Source of the DNA: Aurantimonas sp. 22II-16-19i
GTDB taxonomy: Bacteria; Pseudomonadota; Alphaproteobacteria; Rhizobiales; Rhizobiaceae
Direction of reading: 5' to 3'
Length of the DNA: 64,000 nucleotides
NCBI RefSeq assembly: GCF_002088275.1
Contig: NZ_AQQS01000004.1
Location: 62,001-126,000, forward strand
Shown: positions 8,280 through 17,386 of the stretch, piece by piece
How the letters are laid out: each line of letters starts with the position of its first letter
Position numbering within the stretch: the stretch's first letter is position 1
Notes under the pieces: model-generated
Seen by the model: only the letters and a program-made list of their open reading frames with translations
Databases searched by the model: none
Told to the model about the DNA's origin: nothing
Made by a program: the position numbers and the translations under genes

Positions 8280-9470
8280 ATGAGCGTCGAGACAGAGGCC
8301 GCCCCTCGCGCCACATCCGGATCCTCGATCCTCACCAATCCGACGGTGCGCAGCATCGTCATCCAGGTCAGCCTGATCGTCGCCCTGGCCGCCTTCGGCT
8401 GGTGGATCGTCTCCAACACCGCCCGCAACCTCGCCGACGCGAACATCGCCTCCGGCTTCGGCTTCCTGTGGTCGCGGGCCGGCTTCGACATCGCCATCAC
8501 GCCGGTCGGCTACACGGCCAACTCGACCTACGGCCAGGCCATCCTCGTCGGCATCGCCAACACCCTGATCGTCTCGGCCGCCGGCATCGCGCTGGCGACG
8601 ATCCTCGGCTTCGTCGTCGGCATCGGACGCCTGTCGCGCAACTTCCTGATCCGCATGCTGTCGACGGTCTATGTCGAGACCTTCCGCAACATTCCGCCGC
8701 TGCTGGTCATCCTGTTCTGGTATTTCGGCGTCCTGTCGGTGCTCAGCGGCCCGCGGGGCCTGGAGGAGAACTCCGCCGGTATCTACCTGACGAACCGCGG
8801 CCTGCAGATACCGAGCATCATCTTCGGCGCGCTGGCCCTCGCGTCGCTGGCAGCCTTCGTCGTCGGCATCGTCGCCACGGTCTTCATCGCAAGGCGCAAC
8901 AGGAAGCTGCAGCTGGCCACCGGCGAGCGCAAGCCGCTGCTGTGGACGGCGCTGGGGCTGATCGTCGGCCTGCCGGTGGTGGTCTTCCTCGTCACCGGGA
9001 TGCCGGCGACGCTGGATTTTCCCATCGCCAACCGCTTCAATCTGGCCGGCGGCTTCCAGATCCGCCCGGAATTCATCGCGCTGTGGCTGGCCCTGTCGAT
9101 CTATACCGGCGCGTTCATCGCCGAGATCGTGCGCGCCGGCATCATGTCGGTGTCGAAGGGCCAGAACGAGGCCGCCTCGGCGCTCGGGCTGACGCGCGGC
9201 CAGTCGCTGCGCCTCGTCGTGGTGCCGCAGGCCTTCCGGGTGATCATCCCGCCGCTCACCAGCCAGTATCTGAACCTGACCAAGAACTCCTCGCTCGGCC
9301 TCGCCGTCGGCTATCCGGAGCTCGTCGCGGTCGGCTCGACGGTGCTCAACCAGTCCGGCCAGTCGATCGAGATCGTCTGCATCTGGATGGTGGTCTATCT
9401 CACCATCAGCCTGTCGGTTTCGGTGTTCATGAACTGGTTCAATTCGAAGATGGCGCTGGTCGAGCGCTGA
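8280..9470 (+). CDS. aapQ: General L-amino acid ABC transporter permease AapQ
   Basis: One of two membrane subunits of the Aap importer. The 396-residue protein has an N-terminal membrane segment, a cluster after [13 protein letters not shown], an extended periplasmic part and the permease EAA loop ([12 protein letters not shown], starting at residue 297), where AapP docks. The length is typical for AapQ, which is longer than HisM-type permeases. The ATG at 8280 lies behind ACAGGAG. It is 13 bases from aapM, so the operon is tightly packed. Confidence 0.96.
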   Translation: MSVETEAAPRATSGSSILTNPTVRSIVIQVSLIVALAAFGWWIVSNTARNLADANIASGFGFLWSRAGFDIAITPVGYTANSTYGQAILVGIANTLIVSAAGIALATILGFVVGIGRLSRNFLIRMLSTVYVETFRNIPPLLVILFWYFGVLSVLSGPRGLEENSAGIYLTNRGLQIPSIIFGALALASLAAFVVGIVATVFIARRNRKLQLATGERKPLLWTALGLIVGLPVVVFLVTGMPATLDFPIANRFNLAGGFQIRPEFIALWLALSIYTGAFIAEIVRAGIMSVSKGQNEAASALGLTRGQSLRLVVVPQAFRVIIPPLTSQYLNLTKNSSLGLAVGYPELVAVGSTVLNQSGQSIEIVCIWMVVYLTISLSVSVFMNWFNSKMALVER

Positions 9471-9483
9471 GGGGAACGGAAAA

Positions 9484-10983
9484 ATGGAAGAACAGGTTTT
9501 CCGGTTCGTCTCGAAGGAGCAGAAGTCGGCGCTGCCGCCGCCCGCGAGCGAGGTCGGCGCGTTCGGCACCGTGCGGCGCAACCTCTTCGCCACGCCGCTG
9601 GATTCGGTCCTGTCGATCGCCGCCGGCGCCCTCGTCCTGTGGGGCGCGTGGAACCTCTTCCAGTGGGCGGTGCTCGACGCGGTGTTCACCGGCAACGACC
9701 GCGAGGCGTGCCTCGTCGAGGGCGGCGGCCATGGCGGCGCCTGCTGGGCCTTCATCGAGGCGAAGTTCGGCCAGTTCATCTACGGCGTCTATCCGCTCGA
9801 CGAACGCTGGCGGGTGGACGTGCTGCTCGTCGCCCTGGTGATCCTCGTCGCCGGCATCGCGATCCCGAAGGTGCCCTACAAGCGGCTGAACGCGGTTCTC
9901 TTGTTCGGCGTCTATCCGGTGGTGACGCTGGTGCTGCTCACCGGCGGGCAGTTCTCCTTCTCGGGCGGCGGGCTGGCGCTGCTGTTCCTCCTGGCCGCCG
10001 GCTTCACCATCGCCGACGTCTCGGCCGAACCGCAGGTCGGGACCCATTCGCTGCCGGTGAAGATCGCGATCGGCGCGGCCCTTTTGTCGCTCGCGTCGAT
10101 CCTCGCCGCGAGCTTCATCGACGCGCGGACCGTCGTGTTCCTCGACTTCCGCTTCTCGGTCCTGTCCTTCATCTCCTTCCTCGCGGCGCTGGCGGCGCTC
10201 GGCGCGGTGCTGTTCGCCGGCTTCATGGCCCGGCGGGGGGAGGGCAATGTCGCGCGGATGTTCTATCCGGCGCTGGCGGTGGTCGTCTTCGTCTTCCTGA
10301 TGTCGGCGAATTTCGGCATCACCCACGTGCCGACCAATCTGTGGGGCGGGCTGATGCTCACCCTCGTCGTGGCGCTGTCGGGCATCGCGGCGTCGCTGCC
10401 GCTCGGCATCCTGCTGGCGCTGGGGCGACGCTCCGACATGCCGGCGGTGAAGCTCCTCTCGGTGATCTTCATCGAGTTCTGGCGCGGCGTGCCGCTGATC
10501 ACCGTCTTGTTCATGGCGAACTTCATGCTGCCGCTGTTCATGCCGGAGGGCGTGACCTTCAACCAGCTGCTGCGCGCCTGCGTCGGCGTCGCGCTGTTCT
10601 CGGCCGCCTACATGGCGGAGGTGATCCGCGGCGGCCTGCAGGCGATCCCGAAGGGCCAGTACGAGGGCGCCGACGCCATGGCGCTGACCTACTGGCAGAA
10701 AATGCGGATGATCATCCTGCCGCAGGCGCTGAAGCTGGTGATCCCCGGCATCGTCAACACCTTCATCGGCCTCTTCAAGGATACCAGCCTCGTCTACATC
10801 ATCGGCCTCGCCGATCTCCTCGGCACGGTGCGCCGCGGCTTCAACGATCCGGCCTGGATCACGCCCTCGACGCCGGCCACCGGCCTGATCTTCGCCGCCT
10901 TCATCTACTGGCTGTTCTGCTTCTCGATGTCGCGCTACTCGATCTACACCGAGCGGCGTCTCGACACCGGCCACAAGAGCTGA
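9484..10983 (+). CDS. aapM: General L-amino acid ABC transporter permease AapM
   Basis: Second membrane subunit of the Aap importer, 499 residues. Many hydrophobic segments are present, with a conserved HisM-like C-terminal part ([13 protein letters not shown] onward) and an EAA-type loop beginning [12 protein letters not shown] at residue 394, the contact for the ATPase. The ATG at 9484 follows GAGGGGAACGGAAAA. Both permeases carry an expanded region before the conserved core, a known trait of Aap proteins compared with histidine permeases. Confidence 0.95.
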   Translation: MEEQVFRFVSKEQKSALPPPASEVGAFGTVRRNLFATPLDSVLSIAAGALVLWGAWNLFQWAVLDAVFTGNDREACLVEGGGHGGACWAFIEAKFGQFIYGVYPLDERWRVDVLLVALVILVAGIAIPKVPYKRLNAVLLFGVYPVVTLVLLTGGQFSFSGGGLALLFLLAAGFTIADVSAEPQVGTHSLPVKIAIGAALLSLASILAASFIDARTVVFLDFRFSVLSFISFLAALAALGAVLFAGFMARRGEGNVARMFYPALAVVVFVFLMSANFGITHVPTNLWGGLMLTLVVALSGIAASLPLGILLALGRRSDMPAVKLLSVIFIEFWRGVPLITVLFMANFMLPLFMPEGVTFNQLLRACVGVALFSAAYMAEVIRGGLQAIPKGQYEGADAMALTYWQKMRMIILPQALKLVIPGIVNTFIGLFKDTSLVYIIGLADLLGTVRRGFNDPAWITPSTPATGLIFAAFIYWLFCFSMSRYSIYTERRLDTGHKS

Positions 10984-11003
10984 CATCGCAAGGAAATCCC
11001 GAC

Positions 11004-11798
11004 ATGAGCCTCCAGACCGAAACCGGCGCCCCGCAAGCCCAGCCGACCAAGATGCAGATTTCCGACGAGATCGCCGTCGAGATGATCGGCGTCAACAAGT
11101 GGTTCGGCGAGTTCCACGTCCTGCGCGACATCAACCTCACGGTCCGGCGCGGCGAGCGGATCGTCATCTGCGGCCCGTCCGGCTCCGGCAAGTCGACCAC
11201 GATCCGCTGCATCAACCGGCTCGAGGAGCACCAGAAGGGCTCGATCGTCGTCGACGGCATCGAGCTCACCAACGATCTGAAGAAGATCGACGAGGTGCGC
11301 CGCGAGGTCGGCATGGTGTTCCAGCACTTCAACCTCTTCCCGCATCTCACGATTCTGGAAAACTGCACCCTCGCGCCGATCTGGGTTCGCAAGATGCCCA
11401 AGAAAAAGGCCGAAGAGGTCGCGATGCACTATCTCAACCGCGTCAAGATCCCCGAGCAGGCGCACAAATATCCCGGACAGCTGTCCGGCGGCCAGCAGCA
11501 GCGCGTCGCCATCGCGCGCTCGCTCTGCATGAACCCGAAGGTGATGCTGTTCGACGAGCCGACGTCGGCGCTCGACCCGGAGATGATCAAGGAAGTTCTC
11601 GACGTCATGGTCGGTCTCGCCGAGGAGGGGATGACCATGCTCTGCGTCACCCACGAGATGGGCTTTGCGCGGCAGGTGGCGAACCGGGTGATCTTCATGG
11701 ATGCCGGCCAGATCGTCGAAGAGAACGAGCCGCACGCCTTCTTCACCAATCCCCAGCACGAGCGCACCAAGCTCTTCCTGTCGCAGATCCTGCACTGA
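11004..11798 (+). CDS. aapP: General L-amino acid ABC transporter ATP-binding protein AapP
   Basis: ATPase that powers the AapJQM importer. The 264-residue product has Walker [10 protein letters not shown] at residue 57, the signature LSGGQQQR at 160, and Walker [11 protein letters not shown] at 182, then the switch histidine in CVTHEMGFA. These are the features of polar amino-acid ABC ATPases. The ATG at 11004 follows AAGGAAATCCCGAC, 20 bases after the aapM stop. It closes the operon. Confidence 0.96.
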   Translation: MSLQTETGAPQAQPTKMQISDEIAVEMIGVNKWFGEFHVLRDINLTVRRGERIVICGPSGSGKSTTIRCINRLEEHQKGSIVVDGIELTNDLKKIDEVRREVGMVFQHFNLFPHLTILENCTLAPIWVRKMPKKKAEEVAMHYLNRVKIPEQAHKYPGQLSGGQQQRVAIARSLCMNPKVMLFDEPTSALDPEMIKEVLDVMVGLAEEGMTMLCVTHEMGFARQVANRVIFMDAGQIVEENEPHAFFTNPQHERTKLFLSQILH

Positions 11799-11994
11799 TT
11801 CCGGCAAGTTGTTGTTTTCGCGCCCCGTTGAAGCATGATCTGCCGTCATCTCCGTTGCGATAGAAGTAACCGGATGCGGCAGATCTTCATGATTTCGAAA
11901 GTATGCCCGGCATTCGAGCCCCGAAATCAACTTCTAATGATTCCAAATTGATGTAATCTCCCGACGGCGACGATTCGGCCGGCAGGGAGGCGAC

Positions 11995-14900
11995 ATGGCA
12001 GGCAAATTCACGCGGGCTCTCATCGGGCTCGCCTTCACCGTGATATCCGCCTCGTCCGCCGGGGCAGCCTGCACGGCGCTGCAGACGACGGCCCAGGTGC
12101 CGACCGACCTCGCTTTGTGCAAGCGGCTCGATCCGGTCGTCAGGGCGCCGGCCGCGCTGCCGCTGAACGAATACGAGGCGGCCCTCGACCAGTATTTCTC
12201 GAACTTCTGCCACCGCGACGAGGCGGCCGGCTGGGTCCACGACAAATATGTCCGCGATACCGGGCCGTATGTCGCGAGCCTGATCAACGGCGCCTGGGTC
12301 GGCGGCGATCGCGGCACCCATGCGCCCGTCATGATCTGGTACTCGCCGGAGTTTCACGCCTGGCTGAAGGAGGCCCGGCCGGCGGACGAAGCCGCCCGGC
12401 CGGCGCAGGAGCCGCCGGTGCCCGACGGCGCGATGATCGTCAAGGAAATGTATCCGGCGCCCGCCGCGCTCTGCGCCAAGGAAGACCCGCTGCTGCTGAA
12501 GCCGACCAGCGGCGCCGCCTTCATGGTGCGCGACACGAAGGCTTCCCATGACGGCTGGTACTGGGGCTGGTACGGCTGGAGCGACGATCGCACCGCCAAC
12601 ATCGACTGGCCGCCGCGCCCCTCGAACGGCCTGCCCTACCAGGGCTTCGGCCAGTACTGCCTGAACTGCCACGCCTCGGCAGCGAACAACTCGACCTTCT
12701 CCAGCCTCTCCAACATCGCGGGCGAGCCCGGCGAGCCGATCAGCTTCCTGTCGCAGGACTTCGCCCTCGACCTCGGCTCCGAGCCGCATCACGAGGCGCT
12801 GACGGCGATCGCGCCGGCGGTCGATGATCCCAAGCCCGCGCCGAAAGAGCTCAATCCGGACGTCGCCGCGCTCTTCGACTACGTCTTCGCTGAGCTCCCC
12901 AAGGACGTCGCCGGGCTGCAGATGCCGTCGGCGAGCTACGACGTCGTCTGGGTGAAGGAACACGCCAAGACCACCGAAAAGAGCCAGTATCTGACGTCGG
13001 ACCAGTGCGTCGGCTGCCACGACGCCGGCGGAACCGGCCTGCAGTTCGACATGACGAAGCCTGCGCCGCTCGATCCGGTGCACAATCCGGACGGCTCGAA
13101 GCTGATCAACATGTCGCCCTACGGGACCTGGCGGACGTCGCCGATGGGGCTCGCCGGCCGCGACCCGATCTTCTTCTCGCAGCTCGCCAGCGAGACCCAG
13201 ACCTTCCATCCGGGCGTCTCCGACGAGGTCCAGTCGATCTGCCTCGGCTGCCACGGCATCCAGGGCCAGCGCCAGTTCCAGCTCGACGGACATCTGAAAG
13301 GCGAGGGCTGTCCGAACTTCGAGCGCTCCATGGCGGACGCCGTGCCCTATCCGCCGAACAACCCGTCGGCGCAGCACGCCGATTTCGGCGCGCTCGCGCG
13401 CGACGGCATCTCCTGCACCGCCTGCCACCACGCCGTCTTCAAGGATGCGGACGTCGAGGCGGCGCGTGCCAGCCCGGCCAACAGCTGCATCGCCGAGCGC
13501 CAGGACCAGCTCAACCCGAAGGAGCTGGCGGAGGGCTTCGCCCGCACCTTCACCGGCAGCTATTTCGTCGGTGCCGCCGACGAATTGAAGGGGCCGTTCG
13601 AGGACCCCAAGCAGGTGCCGATGCGAAATGCCCTCGGCATCACGCCCGGCCATGACGATACCTTCCTGAAGTCCGATCTCTGCGGCAGCTGCCACACGGT
13701 GCATCTGCCGGTGCTCGATGACGGCAAGATCCTCGGCTACACCTTCGAGCAGACGACCTATCCCGAATGGGCCTTCAGCGACTATCGCACCGGCGTGACG
13801 GCGAATGGCGAACTGCCGGGCGGCGCCGGGCCCAAGGCCGCGAGCTGCCAGGACTGCCACATGAAGAGCCACGACGAGACCGGCCAGCCGCTGGTCTCGA
13901 AGATCGCCGGCATCCAGGAGCACAGCAATTTCCCGCAGGTCGAGAACGGCCTCGGGGCGGACGCCATCGATCTGGAGCGCCGCAAGAACTTCGCCCTGCA
14001 CACCCTCGTCGGCCTCAACGTCTTCCTGATCGAGATGGCCGACCAGTTCCCCGATTTCCTCGGCATCGCCGTGCAGGACCCGATGCTGGTCTCCAAGGGC
14101 ATCGACAACATCGACACGACCCGCGACAAGATGATGGAGAACGCCAAGACCCTGACGGCCTCGATCGCCGTGACGGATGTGTCGGAGGCGGATGGGCGGC
14201 TCAGCGCCGCCGTGCGCATCGACTCCAAGACCGGCCACAAGTTCCCCTCCGGGGTCGGTTTCCGGCGGGCCTTCGTCGAGTTCAAGGCGCTCGATGCGGA
14301 AGGCAAGGCGCTGTGGACCTCGGGCGGCACCAATGCCGCCGGCGTCATCGTCGACGCTGCGGGCGAGCCAGTCGCCGGCGAATTGTGGTGGCAGCCGGAC
14401 TGTTCCGCCCGCATCGCGCCGCTGGAGCGGCGCCACCAGCCGCACTATCAGACGATCACCAGCCAGAGCGAGGCCCAGATCTACCAGGAGCTGGTCTCGA
14501 CGCCGCCGCTGGCTGGAGCCGGGGCCGGGGCAGGGGAGGCCGCGAATGCCTGTGGCCACGACGCGGCGCCCGCCGGGCAGCTGACGACGAGCTTCCTGTC
14601 GATCTGCAGCCATGTGAAGGACAACCGCATCCTGCCGTCGGGCTATCTGGGCTTCGAAGAACGCGTGAAGATCGCCAACGCGCTCGGCTCGAAGGGCACG
14701 GCGCTCGCCGAGGACACCGGCTCCGTCGCCATCGGCGACGATCCGGACTACCAGTCCGGCGGCGGCGACACGGTCAACTACGAGATCGATCTCGCGAGCC
14801 TGCCGCGGCCGGTGGCGAGCGTCGAGGCGACGCTCTACTATCAGGCGATCCCGCCCTTCTACCTGCAGGACCGCTTCTGCACGGCCAAGGGCACCGACCG

Positions 14901-15006
14901 CGACCGGCTGGCCTATCTGACCAGCCAGCTGAAGCTCGACGACACGCCTGCGGCCGACTGGAAGCTGAAGATGGTGACATCCGGGCCGGTGCCGGTCGGG
15001 CGCTGA
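11995..15006 (+). CDS. Secreted six-haem c-type cytochrome with a P460-like N-terminal domain
   Basis: A 1003-residue protein with a signal peptide (MAGKFTRALIG..., likely cleaved near AGA-A, residue 24). It has six CxxCH haem motifs with first cysteines at residues 222 (CLNCH), 338 (CVGCH), 416 (CLGCH), 474 (CTACH), 563 (CGSCH) and 618 (CQDCH). Residues about 100-240 (PVMIWYSPEFHAWL, then PDGAMIVKEMYP and a Trp/Tyr-rich DGWYWGWYGW run before the first haem motif) resemble the cytochrome P460 family. The part after about residue 700 has no haem motif and looks like beta-sheet. It is predicted to be periplasmic and redox-active; substrate and partners are unknown. It stands alone between the aap operon and an AI-2E transporter, with no reductase or quinol oxidase neighbour. 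The ATG at 11995 follows GGGAGGCGAC. Confidence 0.85.
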   Translation: MAGKFTRALIGLAFTVISASSAGAACTALQTTAQVPTDLALCKRLDPVVRAPAALPLNEYEAALDQYFSNFCHRDEAAGWVHDKYVRDTGPYVASLINGAWVGGDRGTHAPVMIWYSPEFHAWLKEARPADEAARPAQEPPVPDGAMIVKEMYPAPAALCAKEDPLLLKPTSGAAFMVRDTKASHDGWYWGWYGWSDDRTANIDWPPRPSNGLPYQGFGQYCLNCHASAANNSTFSSLSNIAGEPGEPISFLSQDFALDLGSEPHHEALTAIAPAVDDPKPAPKELNPDVAALFDYVFAELPKDVAGLQMPSASYDVVWVKEHAKTTEKSQYLTSDQCVGCHDAGGTGLQFDMTKPAPLDPVHNPDGSKLINMSPYGTWRTSPMGLAGRDPIFFSQLASETQTFHPGVSDEVQSICLGCHGIQGQRQFQLDGHLKGEGCPNFERSMADAVPYPPNNPSAQHADFGALARDGISCTACHHAVFKDADVEAARASPANSCIAERQDQLNPKELAEGFARTFTGSYFVGAADELKGPFEDPKQVPMRNALGITPGHDDTFLKSDLCGSCHTVHLPVLDDGKILGYTFEQTTYPEWAFSDYRTGVTANGELPGGAGPKAASCQDCHMKSHDETGQPLVSKIAGIQEHSNFPQVENGLGADAIDLERRKNFALHTLVGLNVFLIEMADQFPDFLGIAVQDPMLVSKGIDNIDTTRDKMMENAKTLTASIAVTDVSEADGRLSAAVRIDSKTGHKFPSGVGFRRAFVEFKALDAEGKALWTSGGTNAAGVIVDAAGEPVAGELWWQPDCSARIAPLERRHQPHYQTITSQSEAQIYQELVSTPPLAGAGAGAGEAANACGHDAAPAGQLTTSFLSICSHVKDNRILPSGYLGFEERVKIANALGSKGTALAEDTGSVAIGDDPDYQSGGGDTVNYEIDLASLPRPVASVEATLYYQAIPPFYLQDRFCTAKGTDRDRLAYLTSQLKLDDTPAADWKLKMVTSGPVPVGR

Positions 15007-15165
15007 CGCCGTCCCGCCGACGGTTCGCCGGTCGCTGCCGCGCCGGCGGCCGGCCCGGCCGCGCGGCTTCCACGGGGTGCGGCTCGCTCCACGCACGGGC
15101 CGTCCTCTCGCCTCGCGGCGGGGCGGTGCGACCGCCGGCCGGCGGGCGCGTTTGACGTGGTCACC

Positions 15166-16413
15166 ATGGGCTTGCGGAACCTTGAAGATCAAGCTCCGTT
15201 GAGGGGGGAAATTCGGGTTTCGGGGGATCACTTGTCGTCGGAAAAAGAAGCCAGCAGGCGGAGCGAGCAGCGCTCCACGACGATCTCCCCGACCATCGGC
15301 CTCGTCAACACGCAGAACTTCGAGACCGGCCCCCGCTGGGCCGTCATCGGCATCTTCTTCATTCTGCTCTTCGGCGCGCTCTATCTGACGGCGAGCTTTC
15401 TGCTGCCGGTGATCCTGGCGCTGCTCTTTGCGCTGGTGATGAGCCCGATTGTCCGGTTCCTGCGGCGACGGCTGAAGATCTGGGAGCCGCTCTCCGCCCT
15501 GGTGCTGGTGGTCGGCTCGCTGATGACCCTGACGCTCGGCTTCTACATGCTGAGCGATCCGATCACCAATCTCGTCAACGACGCGCCGCGCTATGCCGCG
15601 GCCGTGGACGACGAGATGCGGTCGGTGCGCGATCGGCTGGACCGCTTCCAGGCCGCGCAGGAGGAAGTGCGCAGCGCGGCTACGGAGGAAAATGCCGGCC
15701 AGTCGGAAGACGAAGAGCCGCGGGAGGTGGTCGTCAAGAATCCCGGCCTCCTCGACAACGTCACCCAGACGGCGCCGCAGATCATCGCCTCGATCGCCTT
15801 CTCGTTGATCTTCCTGTACTTTCTTCTCGCCTCGGGCGATCTGTTCTACCAGAAGCTCGTGCGGTCGATGCCGACCATGTCGGACAAGAAGCGGGCGCTG
15901 CACATCGCCCACGACATCGAGCGCGAATTGTCGCGCTACCTCTTCACCATCACGCTGATCAACATCTGTCTCGGCATCGCCGTCGGCACCTGCCTGTGGT
16001 GGGTCGGCATGCCGACGCCGATCGTTTTCGGCGCATTGGCGACGCTCCTCAACTTCATCCCCTATATCGGCTCGATCATGGGCATGGCGCTGGTCGGCGT
16101 GATCGCGCTCGCCGAGTTCGGCCACCTGTCGGCCGCGGCCGTGCCGGTGCTCCTCTATCTCGCCTGCACGGCGGTGGAAGGCCAGTTCCTGACGCCGATG
16201 ATCGTCGGCCGCAGGCTGGAGATGAACGCCGCGGCGATCTTCCTGTCCGTCGCCTTCTGGGGCTGGATCTGGGGCGTCGTCGGCATGTTCCTCGCCGTGC
16301 CGCTGATGGTCTGCATCAAGGTGTTCGCCGGCTATGTGGAACCGCTGAAGGCGCTGGGCGACTTCCTCTCCGCCGAGCAGCCCCGCCACACCGAGGACGA
16401 CGACGAGGATTGA
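15166..16413 (+). CDS. AI-2E family transporter (TqsA/PerM-like)
   Basis: Membrane protein of the AI-2E exporter family, which includes TqsA (autoinducer-2 export) and Na+/H+ antiporter-like members; the substrate here is not predictable. Two hydrophobic pairs near the N-terminus are followed by a charged segment (about residues 140-190, rich in Glu and Arg) and then the conserved membrane core with NFIPYIGSIMGM and EGQFLTPMIVGRR. The start is uncertain: the ATG at 15166 has no clear ribosome site, while the TTG at 15232 follows GGGGGA and would remove 22 residues. It is convergent with the short-chain dehydrogenase. Confidence 0.88.
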   Translation: MGLRNLEDQAPLRGEIRVSGDHLSSEKEASRRSEQRSTTISPTIGLVNTQNFETGPRWAVIGIFFILLFGALYLTASFLLPVILALLFALVMSPIVRFLRRRLKIWEPLSALVLVVGSLMTLTLGFYMLSDPITNLVNDAPRYAAAVDDEMRSVRDRLDRFQAAQEEVRSAATEENAGQSEDEEPREVVVKNPGLLDNVTQTAPQIIASIAFSLIFLYFLLASGDLFYQKLVRSMPTMSDKKRALHIAHDIERELSRYLFTITLINICLGIAVGTCLWWVGMPTPIVFGALATLLNFIPYIGSIMGMALVGVIALAEFGHLSAAAVPVLLYLACTAVEGQFLTPMIVGRRLEMNAAAIFLSVAFWGWIWGVVGMFLAVPLMVCIKVFAGYVEPLKALGDFLSAEQPRHTEDDDED

Positions 16414-16518
16414 TCCCTGCGCGGAGCGCCAGAGGCGGGTCCCGGTGCAGGGCAGCGGCTGCGAGAGACGGCATGAGGGCAAGCCCGGCCGCGCCGAAAT
16501 GGCGGCCGGTGCCTCTCC

Positions 16519-17262
16519 TCAATGGGCGTAGATCATCTGGCGCGTCATGCCGCCATCGATCACCAGCGTCTGCCCGGTGATGAAGCCGGCCTTCTCGCCG
16601 TCGAGGAGGAAGCTCGCCGCGTGGGCGACATCGTCCGGCTCGCCGACCCGCCCGACCAGATGCTGCTGGTGGTCGACCGGCCGCAAGGCCTCGCCCGAGA
16701 CGTTGATCCAGCCGGGGGCCACCGCGTTGACGCGGACCTCTGGCGACAGGCTGACGGCGAGGGAATGGGCGAGGGCGAAGAGCCCGCCCTTGGTCGCCGA
16801 ATAGGACTCGGTGTCGGCTTCCGACATGAAGGCCCGGGTCGAGGAGACCAGCAGCATCGCTCCTCTCGCCTTGCGCAGTTCGGATCCGGCATGCTTGGCG
16901 AAGAGGAAGCTCTGGGAGAGGTTGACGTCGAGCACCCGGTGCCAGTCCTCATAGGACAGCTCCGCCGCCGGAACGCGCTTCATGATCCCGGCATTGCAGA
17001 CGACCGCGTCGATGCGGCCGAAGCGCTGCATTGCCTCGGCGACGCAGGACGCGACGTCTTCTTCCCTTGCGACATCGCCGGCGAGCGTGGCGATCCTGCC
17101 GGCCTCGGCCTCGGCCTGTGCCGTTGCGAGGTCGGCGAGGCCCGCCGCATCGGTGTCCATCGCCAGCACCCTGCCGCCCTCGCCGGCGAGCCGCAGCGCG
17201 ATGGCGCGGCCGATGCCGGAGGCGGCGCCGGTGACGATGGTGGTTTTCTCTGTCTTGCTCAT
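16519..17262 (-). CDS. Short-chain dehydrogenase/reductase (classical SDR)
   Basis: NAD(P)-dependent oxidoreductase of unknown substrate, 247 residues. The cofactor motif TGAASGIG lies at residues 11-18, the NAG motif at 90-92, and the catalytic Ser (140/141), Tyr154 and Lys158 (YSATK) are in place. Asp36 (MDTDAA) after the second strand favours NAD(H). The C-terminal GQTLVIDGGMT is typical. It is in the same orientation as, and about 120 bases from, the OmpA gene, but nothing links their functions. Confidence 0.93.
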   Translation of the reverse strand: MSKTEKTTIVTGAASGIGRAIALRLAGEGGRVLAMDTDAAGLADLATAQAEAEAGRIATLAGDVAREEDVASCVAEAMQRFGRIDAVVCNAGIMKRVPAAELSYEDWHRVLDVNLSQSFLFAKHAGSELRKARGAMLLVSSTRAFMSEADTESYSATKGGLFALAHSLAVSLSPEVRVNAVAPGWINVSGEALRPVDHQQHLVGRVGEPDDVAHAASFLLDGEKAGFITGQTLVIDGGMTRQMIYAH

Positions 17263-17386
17263 GATGCCTTCGCCTTCAAATGGCCGGGCCGACGCTTCAG
17301 GAGAAAGCGCCGGCCCGGCATGTCCGATCGATGGTGGTCGCGCCCGGCGCGAGCGGCGCGAACCGCTCGCCCCAGACGTCGGACCG

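Noticed and set aside
11920-11980. FNR-like site (ATCAA ... TTGAT) before the cytochrome gene
   Set aside because: The half-sites are in the wrong order and about 17 bases apart; the FNR consensus needs TTGAT-N4-ATCAA.
11887-16482. A 1531-codon open frame on the minus strand across the cytochrome and AI-2E genes
   Set aside because: It is the antisense shadow of well-supported plus-strand genes; its translation is Asp/Arg/His-rich without domains, as expected for complements of GC-rich codons.
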